From contig JAADGE010000013.1 in the NCBI GenBank assembly GCA_013152535.1, forward strand, positions 55,393 through 119,392: a DNA stretch of 64,000 bases. Direction: 5' to 3'. The number at the start of each line of letters is the position of its first letter. The first letter of the stretch is position 1. Below are positions 8,309 through 16,847 of the stretch, one piece after another. The stretch comes from Chlorobiota bacterium (GTDB lineage Bacteria; Bacteroidota; Bacteroidia; Bacteroidales; JAADGE01). Below the pieces are notes generated by a model that saw only the letters and a program-made list of their open reading frames with translations, did not search any database and had not been told where the DNA came from. Made by a program: the position numbers and the translations under genes.

Positions 8309-8889
8309 AAAAGTTACAAAAACTTGAGTTTTTAAAACTTACAAGATTAGTCGGCGGAACGGCATTAGCCCTTCAATTCGGTCACAGAGAATCAATCGAT
8401 TTGAATTTCTTCGGACAAATTGATATAACAACGGAAGCCGTCAAGTCAAACTTGTTAAAAATCGGTAAAACCGAAACAATCTCTGCTTCAAAAAATATTA
8501 ATATATTTACAATAAACGGAACAAAAACAGATTTTGTAAATTATCCTTTTAATTGGCTGTTTCCGGCTTTACAAATTGAGAACATAGTACTGGCAGATAT
8601 CAGAGATATTGCGGCAATGAAATTATCGGCAATAACAAACAGGGGAACAAAAAAAGACTTTGTTGATATTTACTATATTTTGAAGCAGTATTCTTTTAAT
8701 GACATTTTAAGCTTTTACCAAAAAAAATATAATGAATCTTCTTTATTTCTGGTTTTAAAAAGTTTCGCATATTTTTCAGATGCCGATGCGGAACCGATGC
8801 CGGTTATGAAAGATACTATTCTTTGGAATGATATTAAATTTTTTCTTAAAAATGAAATTAAACAATTTGAAAAAAAGAATCGTTTTTAA
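8263..8889 (+). CDS. AbiEii/AbiGii-family nucleotidyltransferase toxin (module 2)
   Basis: A 208-residue paralog of the toxin at 6555. It keeps GGTALALQFGHR (31-42), the third acidic position in TKTDFVNYP, and KKDFVDIYYIL. The metal-binding pair is changed: the usual D-L-D is D46-L-N48 (SIDLNFF), so one acidic ligand is replaced by Asn. In this fold the pair coordinates the catalytic metal, so activity may be lowered or lost; this is inference. The antitoxin of this module is intact while that of module 1 is broken, the opposite of what toxicity would predict unless the surviving antitoxin covers both. Confidence 0.83.
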   Translation: MLYTNTVNAETLELLKKLQKLEFLKLTRLVGGTALALQFGHRESIDLNFFGQIDITTEAVKSNLLKIGKTETISASKNINIFTINGTKTDFVNYPFNWLFPALQIENIVLADIRDIAAMKLSAITNRGTKKDFVDIYYILKQYSFNDILSFYQKKYNESSLFLVLKSFAYFSDADAEPMPVMKDTILWNDIKFFLKNEIKQFEKKNRF

Positions 8890-8967
8890 CAGTACCATCC
8901 CGAAAATAAAAATCAACAAAGTTCAAAACAAAAAACATTTCCGATTATTTTGCATGTTACTGCATCA

Positions 8968-8991
8968 AACGAGTGGGTTAACCCACTCGTT
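8968..8991 (+). terminator. 24-bp perfect palindrome, probable terminator
   Basis: A perfect 24-bp palindrome centred between 8979 and 8980; each arm contains ACGAGTGGGTT or its complement, and the right arm runs into TTATTTTA. As RNA it gives a 9-10 bp stem with a tight TTAA-centred loop, fitting a terminator between the toxin-antitoxin region and the glycan locus. Being perfectly symmetric it could equally be a DNA-binding site. Confidence 0.6.
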
Positions 8992-9066
8992 ATTTTACAT
9001 ATTGACCGACAAACCGAAAATTTATAACTTTTTTCAATTATTATTATAAAAAACCCTCTGCTTTTT

Positions 9067-9074
9067 TATCTTTG
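9067..9074 (+). promoter_or_regulatory. -7 box TATCTTTG upstream of the polysaccharide locus
   Basis: TATCTTTG lies 30 bp before the ATG at 9105 and is the only strong -7 match before the long run of tightly packed same-strand genes from 9105 to 25405. It is the best candidate for the main promoter of the polysaccharide operon. Confidence 0.55.
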
Positions 9075-9104
9075 CTTTTCGAAGATGGAAAGAATCCGTA
9101 AAGA

Positions 9105-9974
9105 ATGACAGAAAACACACAAAATACAATATCAGAAAATTGGTCAATGATAATTAAACCGAAACGACATTGGTTTGATATTAATTTAAAAGAACTGTGG
9201 CAATACAGAGATTTAGTTGCATTATTTGTTCGCCGGGATTTTGTTGCAAAATACAAACAAACGATTCTCGGCCCTCTTTGGTTTATTATTCAACCTTTGT
9301 TAACCACATTAATGTTTGTTGTGGTTTTCGGTAATATTGCAAAACTGTCAACAGACGGATTACCCAAAATTCTTTTTTATTTTTCCGGTATTGTCGGTTG
9401 GACCTATTTTGCCGAAAGTTTAAAAGCAACATCAAATACCTTTGTTACCAATGCAAATATTTTCGGTAAAGTCTATTTTCCGAGATTAACCATGCCCATT
9501 TCAATTGTAATTTCAAATTTGGTTTTATTTGCCGTGCAGTTTTTATTTTTAATCCTGTTTATGCTTTACTATTATTTTTTTAAAGATGTAAACATTCATT
9601 TAAGCCTGTACACATTACTTTTACCGGTATTAATACTAATAACTGCCGGACTCGGACTCGGTTTCGGGATTATAATTTCTTCTCTTACAACAAAATACCG
9701 AGACCTGACCTATTTGGTAGCTTTCGGTGTTCAACTTTGGATGTATGTAACTCCGATTATTTATCCTTTATCAAGTATTAACGGTATTTATAAAAAAGTC
9801 ATTTTGCTGAATCCTATGACATCAATAATTGAGACCTTTCGGTTTATTTTACTGGGTTCCGGAACTGTAAATTTTAATCAATTATTATACAGTTTTATTT
9901 TTATGATTGTAACTTTGCTTCTCGGAATATTGTTATTTAATAAAATTGAACAATCATTTATGGATACCGTATAA
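9105..9974 (+). CDS. wzm: Polysaccharide ABC exporter permease (Wzm/TagG-like)
   Basis: A 289-residue ABC-2 type inner-membrane permease with six hydrophobic segments after an amphipathic N-terminus. The motif YKQTILGPLWFIIQP is characteristic of Wzm/KpsM/TagG exporters, as is NPMTSIIETFRFILLG near the C-terminus. It would move a lipid-linked polysaccharide across the inner membrane with the ATPase encoded 29 bp downstream. It opens the glycan locus behind its own -7 box. Confidence 0.9.
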   Translation: MTENTQNTISENWSMIIKPKRHWFDINLKELWQYRDLVALFVRRDFVAKYKQTILGPLWFIIQPLLTTLMFVVVFGNIAKLSTDGLPKILFYFSGIVGWTYFAESLKATSNTFVTNANIFGKVYFPRLTMPISIVISNLVLFAVQFLFLILFMLYYYFFKDVNIHLSLYTLLLPVLILITAGLGLGFGIIISSLTTKYRDLTYLVAFGVQLWMYVTPIIYPLSSINGIYKKVILLNPMTSIIETFRFILLGSGTVNFNQLLYSFIFMIVTLLLGILLFNKIEQSFMDTV

Positions 9975-10003
9975 TCCGGACACCGTTTTACTTTGAATAT
10001 ATT

Positions 10004-11266
10004 ATGTCAGATATAGCAATAAAATTAGAAAACATTTCAAAACAATACCGCCTTGGTGTCGTTGGTACCGGAACGCTTAGTCATGACTTAAACAGATGGT
10101 TTGCTCGTATCAGAGGAAAAGAAGATCCTACTTTAAAAATAGGACAATCAAATCAGTTGGCGGAAGCCGGAGGTGATTATGTGTGGGCATTAAAAGATAT
10201 TAACCTTGAAGTTAAAAAAGGAGAGATTCTGGGAATAATCGGGAAAAACGGTGCCGGAAAAAGCACTTTATTAAAATTGCTTTCTCGCGTTACCGGTCCC
10301 ACAACCGGACAAATTAAAGTAAACGGAAGAATTGCCAGTTTGCTTGAAGTAGGCACGGGATTTCATCCCGAGCTTACCGGGCGAGAAAACATCTTCCTTA
10401 ACGGAGCCATTCTCGGCATGCGAAAATCCGAAATCCGTAAAAAACTTGATGAAATCGTTGATTTTGCCGGCGTTGCAAAATATCTTGATACACCCGTAAA
10501 GCGTTATTCTTCCGGAATGTATGTTCGCCTTGCTTTTGCTGTTGCTGCTCATTTAGAACCGGATATTCTTGTGGTAGATGAAGTGCTTGCCGTAGGAGAT
10601 GCCGAATTTCAGAAAAAGGCTATCGGCAAAATGCAGGATGTGAGTAAAGACGGAGGACGGACTGTGCTTTTTGTGAGTCATAATATGGCGAGTGTTCAAT
10701 TGTTGTGTAGTCGGGGTGTTTATTTGGAAAATGGGATGATTTCATATGTAAATCGTACAGATAAAGTTATAGATAAATACTTAAATAGTAGTTCAAAAAC
10801 CGTAGAAAAAGAATTAAGTTTATTCAATAGAGACATAAAAATAAATAATATAACTTTTCTTAATAAGTATGGAAAAAAGGTAACAACACTTTTGTCAGGA
10901 CAGAAGATAACAATAAGAATTAGTTATACTGCGAACACATACCTAAAAAAGGTAATCATAAGATTGATTTTTTTTAATTCAAACAGAGAATTTTTATTTA
11001 TTTGTAATAATTATCATACAAACGAACCTTTTGATAATTTAGAGAATAGCGGAAGTTTGGAATGCGATATTGATAAATTACCATTGAATTCGGGTAGTTA
11101 TCATATAGATATTAGAATAAATTCTGACAGTAAAATGATTTTTGATAAAGAACAAGCAATATCATTTGATGTTATATCTGGAGATTTTTACGGAACAGGA
11201 AAGTTACCTGCAATAAAAAGAGGTGTGTTAGTAGAACATCGCTGGAAAATACAACAAAATGGATAA
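10004..11266 (+). CDS. wzt: Polysaccharide ABC exporter ATPase with C-terminal glycan-binding domain (Wzt-like)
   Basis: A 420-residue ATPase with Walker A GKNGAGKST (80-88), a YSSGMYVRLAFAVA signature, Walker B ILVVDEVLAVGD and the SHNM switch. Residues about 255-420 form an added beta-rich Wzt C-terminal domain, which in characterised systems recognises the modified end of the O-polysaccharide. The ATPase half is rich in ccg/cgg codons, whereas the C-terminal third and the next genes are more AT-rich, suggesting a recombination join near 10740. The stop overlaps the sulfotransferase start by 8 nt. Confidence 0.9.
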   Translation: MSDIAIKLENISKQYRLGVVGTGTLSHDLNRWFARIRGKEDPTLKIGQSNQLAEAGGDYVWALKDINLEVKKGEILGIIGKNGAGKSTLLKLLSRVTGPTTGQIKVNGRIASLLEVGTGFHPELTGRENIFLNGAILGMRKSEIRKKLDEIVDFAGVAKYLDTPVKRYSSGMYVRLAFAVAAHLEPDILVVDEVLAVGDAEFQKKAIGKMQDVSKDGGRTVLFVSHNMASVQLLCSRGVYLENGMISYVNRTDKVIDKYLNSSSKTVEKELSLFNRDIKINNITFLNKYGKKVTTLLSGQKITIRISYTANTYLKKVIIRLIFFNSNREFLFICNNYHTNEPFDNLENSGSLECDIDKLPLNSGSYHIDIRINSDSKMIFDKEQAISFDVISGDFYGTGKLPAIKRGVLVEHRWKIQQNG

Positions 11267-12095
11267 AATTGTTCTAATGTTAAATTACGCTCGTTCCGGT
11301 GGCACATTGTTAAACAAGTGTTTAGCAAGTTTGCCTGATGTCGTAATGTTGTCAGAAGTGAATCCGCTTGGAGGAGGTTCGGGATCAAATCCAAAGGTTT
11401 CTACATCTACAATAAAAGATCAATTAAAAGCATGGTATAGTATTGATATTAAATCAAATACTTTTAAAGGTCAAATTCAAGAACTGCACAATTATTGCGA
11501 ACAAAACAATAAAAATTTAATCATAAGAGATTGGTCATTTGTCAATTTCTCGAAATTTGAAAAATATAACCAAAACAGTCCTCCGAATAAATTTTTGATA
11601 CTCGAAGAATTAAAAGATTTTGATTTGAAAATATTTGGTTTTATTAGAGACTCGATTGATGTTTGGCTGTCGAGGGGGTATTATAATGTGGATGAATTTT
11701 ATGGAGAGTATGTAAATTATATTGATGAACTTATAAAAGTTGGTTGTCCCATATTTAAGTATGAAGATTTTGTGAAGCATCCGCAAGAACAATTAAAAAA
11801 AATAGGTGAAGAAGTAGGTGTTGCATTCAGTAATATATTTGATACTTGTTTGGATTATGATAAATTAAACGGAGATGTTCAAAATAAAAATAAGTCAAGA
11901 GGAATAAAACAACAGCAAATAAAAATATTACCGCGTAAAAAAATAAATTCTGAGAAAATTACAGAAATCAATCAATGTGAAAAAATGAAAATGGTTAATG
12001 CAAAATTTGGTTATCCTGTAACTTACTATAATTCATTTTGGAAAGATACGATCATTGTTCCGGCTAAAAATTTCATTAAAAGAATTGTCAGATGA
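11259..12095 (+). CDS. Sulfotransferase family protein
   Basis: A 278-residue protein whose N-terminus MLNYARSGGTLLNK (residues 7-20) fits the 5'-phosphosulfate-binding loop of PAPS-dependent sulfotransferases (R-S-G-[GS]-T). Around 124-135 it has FGFIRDSIDVWLSR, matching the 3'-phosphate-binding region, followed by FKYEDFVKHP, also common in the family. It probably transfers sulfate from PAPS to a sugar of the locus glycan in the cytoplasm. The cysC gene at 7340 provides the donor route. The substrate cannot be read from sequence. Confidence 0.8.
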   Translation: MDKIVLMLNYARSGGTLLNKCLASLPDVVMLSEVNPLGGGSGSNPKVSTSTIKDQLKAWYSIDIKSNTFKGQIQELHNYCEQNNKNLIIRDWSFVNFSKFEKYNQNSPPNKFLILEELKDFDLKIFGFIRDSIDVWLSRGYYNVDEFYGEYVNYIDELIKVGCPIFKYEDFVKHPQEQLKKIGEEVGVAFSNIFDTCLDYDKLNGDVQNKNKSRGIKQQQIKILPRKKINSEKITEINQCEKMKMVNAKFGYPVTYYNSFWKDTIIVPAKNFIKRIVR

Positions 12096-12985
12096 TAATA
12101 ATAAATATCATTGGAGGGCTTGGGAATCAGTTATTTCAATATGCAACTGCAAAACGTTTGGCACTTAAACATAATGTTGAATTAAAAATGGATACAAATT
12201 TTGAAAATGATAAATTGAGAGATTTTAAACTCCAATTTTTTAATATTTCTGAAAAAATTGCAAAAAAAGAAGAAGTTGATAAACTCATTCTTTCATTCAA
12301 AATATACAATAAAATTCATCATAAAATTTATCGAAAATTACAGCTTTTAAAACCATATTACAAACGCAAATATTATAAATATAAATTATGGAGTAATGAT
12401 ATTGGTGTTTTAAAAGCATCAAAAAATGTTTATCTTGACGGATACTGGGGAAACGAACTTTTTTTTAATGATATACGAAGACAATTACTTAAAACATTTA
12501 CAATAAAAAAAGAATATATTACAAAGGATTTTACTTACTTAAAAAATGAAATAGCTAAGCAGAATTCTATATCAATTCACATTCGCAGAGGAGATTATGC
12601 TGAAAATAAATATAATTTAAATTTTTTTGGACTAATGCCTGTAGAATATTATCAAAAGGCAATAAATTATGTGACCGAGAAGTTTTCAAAAAATGTTTTT
12701 TACGTTTTTTCAGACGATATTGATTATGTTAAGCAAAATTTTAATTTTAATACAAAGGTAGTTTATATTGAAAATAAAAACTTACAAGATTACCACGAAC
12801 TGAAATTAATGAGTTTTTGCAAACACAACATTATAGCAAATAGTACATTTAGTTGGTGGGCGGCTTGGCTCAATAAAAACCCGAGCAAGACAGTAATCGC
12901 ACCTAAAAATTGGTATAACAACACAAATGCTCAGGAATTTTATGAAAAACATTCATTTGTGCCGGAAACCTGGATTAAATTATGA
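12092..12985 (+). CDS. Alpha-1,2-fucosyltransferase-like glycosyltransferase (GT11)
   Basis: A 297-residue GT11-type enzyme. It starts with GGLGNQLFQYATAKRLA (8-24), has the donor-binding motif SIHIRRGDY (161-169), and ends with NSTFSWWAAWLN (about 250-261), all GT11 hallmarks. The family adds L-fucose, or sometimes another sugar, in alpha-1,2 linkage from a GDP donor. No GDP-fucose synthesis genes are visible in the window, so the donor must come from elsewhere or the sugar may differ. It overlaps the sulfotransferase by 4 nt and the next gene by 4 nt. Confidence 0.88.
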   Translation: MIIINIIGGLGNQLFQYATAKRLALKHNVELKMDTNFENDKLRDFKLQFFNISEKIAKKEEVDKLILSFKIYNKIHHKIYRKLQLLKPYYKRKYYKYKLWSNDIGVLKASKNVYLDGYWGNELFFNDIRRQLLKTFTIKKEYITKDFTYLKNEIAKQNSISIHIRRGDYAENKYNLNFFGLMPVEYYQKAINYVTEKFSKNVFYVFSDDIDYVKQNFNFNTKVVYIENKNLQDYHELKLMSFCKHNIIANSTFSWWAAWLNKNPSKTVIAPKNWYNNTNAQEFYEKHSFVPETWIKL

Positions 12986-14094
12986 AAAACAAACCAATAT
13001 ACGTAACCCAACCAACATTACCAAATTTTGAAAAGTTTACAGAAAAACTGAAAGAACTTTGGGAAAACAAACACCTTACAAACAACGGTAAGTTCCATCA
13101 AGAATTAGAGCAAAAACTGGCAGATTTTCTCGGTGTAAAATATATTTCACTTTTTGCAAACGGAACACTTGCTTTAATGGTTGGTTTACAAGCATTGAGA
13201 ATTACCGGCGAGGTAATTACAACCCCTTACAGTTTTGTTGCAACAACACACGCATTACACTGGAACGGAATAAAACCCGTATTTTGTGATATTAAGGAAG
13301 AGGATACAAATCTTGACCCCGATAAAATAGAAGCCCTTATTACTCCGCAAACAACGGCAATACTTCCCGTTCATGTTTACGGAAATCCTTGTAATAACAA
13401 TAAAATTCGAAAAATTGCAGACACTTACGGTCTTAAAATTATTTATGATGCAGCCCATGCTTTCGGTGTTGAACAAAACGGAAAAACAATCCTTAATTGG
13501 GGTGATTTATCAATATTGAGTTTTCATGCAACAAAAACATACAATACGTTTGAAGGCGGTGCAATAATTTGCAAAGATGCACAAACAAAAAAGCGAATAG
13601 ATTTTCTTAAAAATTTCGGGTTTGCCGATGAAGAAACCGTTGTTGCACCCGGCATAAATGCAAAAATGAACGAAGTAAGTGCAATTATGGGACTTCTTCA
13701 ATTAGATTTATACGAAGAAAACAGAATAAAAAGACAGATGCTTACAAAGCTGTACGAAGAAAATTTAAAAAACATTTCGGGAATACGTTTTTTGAAAGAA
13801 TTGAAAAAATTGAAAAAAAACTACTCATATTTTCCTGTTTTTATTGATAAAAACAAATTCGGAAAATCACGAAACGAAGTTTATGATTTATTAAAACAAA
13901 ATAATATATTTGCTCGTAAATATTTTTATCCGTTAATTAGTCAATTTTCAACATACAAGGAATTATCATCTGCAAAAAAAGCAAATTTGCCTGTAGCAAC
14001 AAAAATAGCAGACCAAGTTTTATGTTTGCCTCTATATGCTGAATTGAAAAATGAAGAAATAAAAAGAATAATTGATTTAATCTTATGGAAATAA
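12982..14094 (+). CDS. DegT/DnrJ/EryC1/StrS-family sugar aminotransferase
   Basis: A 370-residue PLP enzyme of the DegT/StrS family that converts keto-sugar nucleotides to amino sugars. The PLP-binding lysine is K185 in SFHATKTYNTFEGG; IIYDAAHAFG carries the conserved Asp that contacts the ring nitrogen, and FANGTLAL near 58-65 the phosphate-binding turn. The length is normal. The next gene is a NeuD/PglD-like acyltransferase overlapping by 10 nt, a common pair that makes an N-acylated amino sugar. The 4-keto-sugar dehydratase that usually feeds it was not found here. Confidence 0.9.
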   Translation: MKNKPIYVTQPTLPNFEKFTEKLKELWENKHLTNNGKFHQELEQKLADFLGVKYISLFANGTLALMVGLQALRITGEVITTPYSFVATTHALHWNGIKPVFCDIKEEDTNLDPDKIEALITPQTTAILPVHVYGNPCNNNKIRKIADTYGLKIIYDAAHAFGVEQNGKTILNWGDLSILSFHATKTYNTFEGGAIICKDAQTKKRIDFLKNFGFADEETVVAPGINAKMNEVSAIMGLLQLDLYEENRIKRQMLTKLYEENLKNISGIRFLKELKKLKKNYSYFPVFIDKNKFGKSRNEVYDLLKQNNIFARKYFYPLISQFSTYKELSSAKKANLPVATKIADQVLCLPLYAELKNEEIKRIIDLILWK

Positions 14095-14765
14095 CCAAAA
14101 GAGAAAATATTTTTTTATTTGGAGCCGGTCCTCATTGTAATGTTGTTATTGACATTGTAGAGAGTGAAAAAAAATACAATATTGCAGGGATAATTGATTC
14201 TGTTAAAGAAACAGAAAGTCCCTTTAATGACTACAAGATAATAGGAAGACAAGAGAATATAAAAAAACTATCTGAAAAATACAATGTAAATAAAGGAATA
14301 ATTTGTCTTGGTGATAATTTTTTACGCTCAAAACTTGCTGAACAAATAAAGCTGTTAGAATCAGATTTTGAGTTTGTTAATGCTATACATCCTTCTGTTA
14401 TAATAGGAAAAAATGTAAAAATAGGTGCCGGTAACGTTATTATGCCGGGAGTTGTGATTAATACGTATGCTGAAATAAAAAATCATTGTATCATAAATAC
14501 AAATTCATCATTGGAACATAATTGTGTGATGAATGATTTTACAAGTCTATCAGCCGGGGTAACAACAGGAGGGTATGTTGAGATTAAAAAATATGCATCA
14601 ATAGCACTCGGTGTTACATTATTTGACAGAATTCAGATTGGAGAGCATACGATAATAGGCTCCGGAGCCATTGTTACAAAAAGTATCCCTTCGCTTTGTG
14701 TTGCATACGGTGTACCTGCAAAAATAATAAGACCCAGAAAAATCGGTGAAAAATACTTGAAGTAA
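14085..14765 (+). CDS. Sugar O-/N-acyltransferase, NeuD/PglD-like
   Basis: A 226-residue protein with an N-terminal Rossmann-like part (FLFGAGPHCNVVIDIVES) and a C-terminal left-handed beta-helix of hexapeptide repeats (from about 100: IIGKNVKIGAGNVIMPG). SLEHNC contains the conserved active-site histidine of this family, and GYVEI follows in the coil. It probably acylates the amino sugar made by the preceding aminotransferase using acetyl-CoA. The acyl donor could also come from the ACP module downstream, but nothing in the sequence shows that. Confidence 0.87.
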   Translation: MEITKRENIFLFGAGPHCNVVIDIVESEKKYNIAGIIDSVKETESPFNDYKIIGRQENIKKLSEKYNVNKGIICLGDNFLRSKLAEQIKLLESDFEFVNAIHPSVIIGKNVKIGAGNVIMPGVVINTYAEIKNHCIINTNSSLEHNCVMNDFTSLSAGVTTGGYVEIKKYASIALGVTLFDRIQIGEHTIIGSGAIVTKSIPSLCVAYGVPAKIIRPRKIGEKYLK

Positions 14766-14766
14766 T

Positions 14767-15660
14767 ATGAAAGTCAGCATCTGCATGATTACATATAATC
14801 ACGAAAAATATATAAAGCAAGCAATTGAAAGTGTTTTGATGCAAAAATGTGATTTTGATTATGAAATTATTATTGGTGAAGATGCCTCAACAGATAACAC
14901 TAGAAATGAAATTTTAAAACTAAAGAAAAAATATCCTCAAATAATAAAGCCAATATTGCAAGATAAAAATATTGGAATGTTACCTAATTTTGCTAAAACA
15001 ATACAAGTGGCAAAAGGAGAATATATTGCTCTTCTTGAAGGTGACGACTACTGGACAGACCCTAATAAATTACAAAAACAAGTAGATTTTCTTGAAGCAA
15101 ACCCTGAATTTGTAGCAAGTTCAACTGCATATTCTCAACTCGAAGAGAAATCTGCTACTTTTATTGACAAAAAAAATGTTTTTAGTTCTGATATCATTAA
15201 AATTGAAGATTTAATTGATAACAATTACATATCAACACTTACTTGTGTTTTTAGAAATAATCTTTTTAAAGAGTTTCCACAGCAATATTATAATTTAAAA
15301 GTTGGCGATTGGCCTCTTCATGTCTTAAACGCTCAATTCGGTAATGTGAAATATTTTAGCAACTGGGTTTCAGGTGCATATAGAATTCACGAAAACGGAG
15401 TCTGGAGTAATCAAAAAAAAATACAAAAACTCATTGCTTACGCTGATGTATATGTGTTTTTCAAACAAACATTACAAAAAAAGTATCATAAGCAAATATC
15501 AAAAAAAATAGTTGATTATTATTATTCGATAGCAAGCGTATATATCGCAGAAAAAAACAAAAAAGAAGCAAAAAAAATCATTCAAAACATAAAAAAAGAA
15601 TGTTCTCCATTTAATAAAAAACACCTAAAAATAAGACTAAAATACTTACTAAATAAATAA
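14767..15660 (+). CDS. Family 2 glycosyltransferase
   Basis: A 297-residue GT-A fold enzyme. Its start MKVSICMITYNHEKYIKQAI and the segment EIIIGEDASTDNT are typical GT2 nucleotide-binding elements; GEYIALLEGDDYWTDPNKL carries the DxD-like metal site (GDDYW). It would add a sugar to the lipid-linked repeat on the cytoplasmic side. The C-terminus is lysine-rich without a membrane anchor. It follows the acyltransferase by 1 bp and abuts the MaoC-SDR gene. Confidence 0.88.
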   Translation: MKVSICMITYNHEKYIKQAIESVLMQKCDFDYEIIIGEDASTDNTRNEILKLKKKYPQIIKPILQDKNIGMLPNFAKTIQVAKGEYIALLEGDDYWTDPNKLQKQVDFLEANPEFVASSTAYSQLEEKSATFIDKKNVFSSDIIKIEDLIDNNYISTLTCVFRNNLFKEFPQQYYNLKVGDWPLHVLNAQFGNVKYFSNWVSGAYRIHENGVWSNQKKIQKLIAYADVYVFFKQTLQKKYHKQISKKIVDYYYSIASVYIAEKNKKEAKKIIQNIKKECSPFNKKHLKIRLKYLLNK

Positions 15661-16844
15661 TGAATTTTTCAGAAATACATATAGGTCAAAAAGCTGAAAT
15701 ACAGCATACGATCACACAAAAAGACATAGAGAAATTTGTTGATTTAACAGGTGATGACAACCGTCTTCATGTTGATAACGAATTTGCCAAAAATACATCT
15801 TTTAAAAAGCCTGTTGCACATGGCATGTTAGGAGCTTCTTTTATATCAACAATTATCGGTACAAAACTTCCGGGAGACGGTGCATTATGGTTTTCGCAAA
15901 ATATAGAATTTTTATTACCTGTTAGAATAGGTGATATAATAACGGTTGAAGCAGAAGTTATAAAAATATTAAAACGCCAGAATATTATTGAACTTAGGAC
16001 TGATGTTTTTAATCAACATCGGCAAAAGGTTATTGCAGGAACAGCAAAAGTGAAAATTGTAGAACATAAAATTCCTGAGAAAGAAGTAGAAAAACAAAGA
16101 AAACAAAAAACGGCTCTTATAATTGGTGCATCGGGCGGAATTGGAAGTGCAACTGCAAAAAAACTCGCCCAAAAAGGATACAACCTTGCTTTGCATTATT
16201 TTTCAAATAAATCAAAGGTTGATGAAATAAAAAAAGAAGTGGAAAAAAATGGTGTAAGAGCTTTTGTGTTTCATGCAGATATAACAAAGCTTGAAAATGT
16301 TATAGAATTAATTGAAAATGTAAACAGGGCTTTTGATTATTTATCAGCATTAATTATTGCTGCGACATCGGCAGTTCCGAACATAATCTTTGATAAGTTA
16401 GAATGGGAGGATATACAAAATCATATTGATATAAATATTAAGTCTGCTTTTTATTTGGCAAAAGGATTAAAGGAAAAATTCATAAAACAAGAATTCGGCA
16501 GAATTGTTATATTAACTTCACAATATACGGAATCTACTCCTCCTGATAATATGTTGCATTACGTAACCGCAAAATCGGCTTTAAACGGTTTTGCAAAGTC
16601 ATTAGCAACAGAATTGGCGTCAAAAAAAATAACCGTTAATCTTGTTTCTCCGTCAATGACGGATACGGAACTAATTGCAGATGTTCCCGAAAAAAACAAA
16701 CTGATACTGGCTGCTCAAACACCGCTTAAACGTCTTGCTACACCCGAAGATGTTGCTGATACAATTGCATTTTTGGTATCAGACGAAGCCGGTTTTCTTA
16801 CAGGACAGACCATTAGAGTGAACGGTGGAATTAATATGCTGTAA
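15660..16844 (+). CDS. MaoC-like hydratase / SDR ketoreductase fusion
   Basis: A 394-residue two-domain protein. Residues about 1-135 form a MaoC/R-hydratase hot-dog domain with TGDDNRLHVDNEFA and PVAHGMLGA, the usual catalytic Asp/His region. Residues about 149-394 form a FabG-like SDR with the nucleotide loop GASGGIG (156-162), S287, and Y301-VTA-K305, so both domains look active. Together they could reduce a 3-keto-acyl thioester and dehydrate or hydrate it. Directly downstream lie an FkbH-like protein, an acyl carrier protein and a GNAT-like transferase, so the substrate is probably a small ACP-bound acyl group destined for the glycan (inference). Confidence 0.88.
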   Translation: MNFSEIHIGQKAEIQHTITQKDIEKFVDLTGDDNRLHVDNEFAKNTSFKKPVAHGMLGASFISTIIGTKLPGDGALWFSQNIEFLLPVRIGDIITVEAEVIKILKRQNIIELRTDVFNQHRQKVIAGTAKVKIVEHKIPEKEVEKQRKQKTALIIGASGGIGSATAKKLAQKGYNLALHYFSNKSKVDEIKKEVEKNGVRAFVFHADITKLENVIELIENVNRAFDYLSALIIAATSAVPNIIFDKLEWEDIQNHIDINIKSAFYLAKGLKEKFIKQEFGRIVILTSQYTESTPPDNMLHYVTAKSALNGFAKSLATELASKKITVNLVSPSMTDTELIADVPEKNKLILAAQTPLKRLATPEDVADTIAFLVSDEAGFLTGQTIRVNGGINML

Positions 16845-16847
16845 ATT

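Noticed and set aside
8828..9049. 73-codon plus-strand frame after toxin 2
   Set aside because: Begins inside the toxin gene in another frame and runs through the palindrome; Lys/Phe/Ile-rich without pattern.
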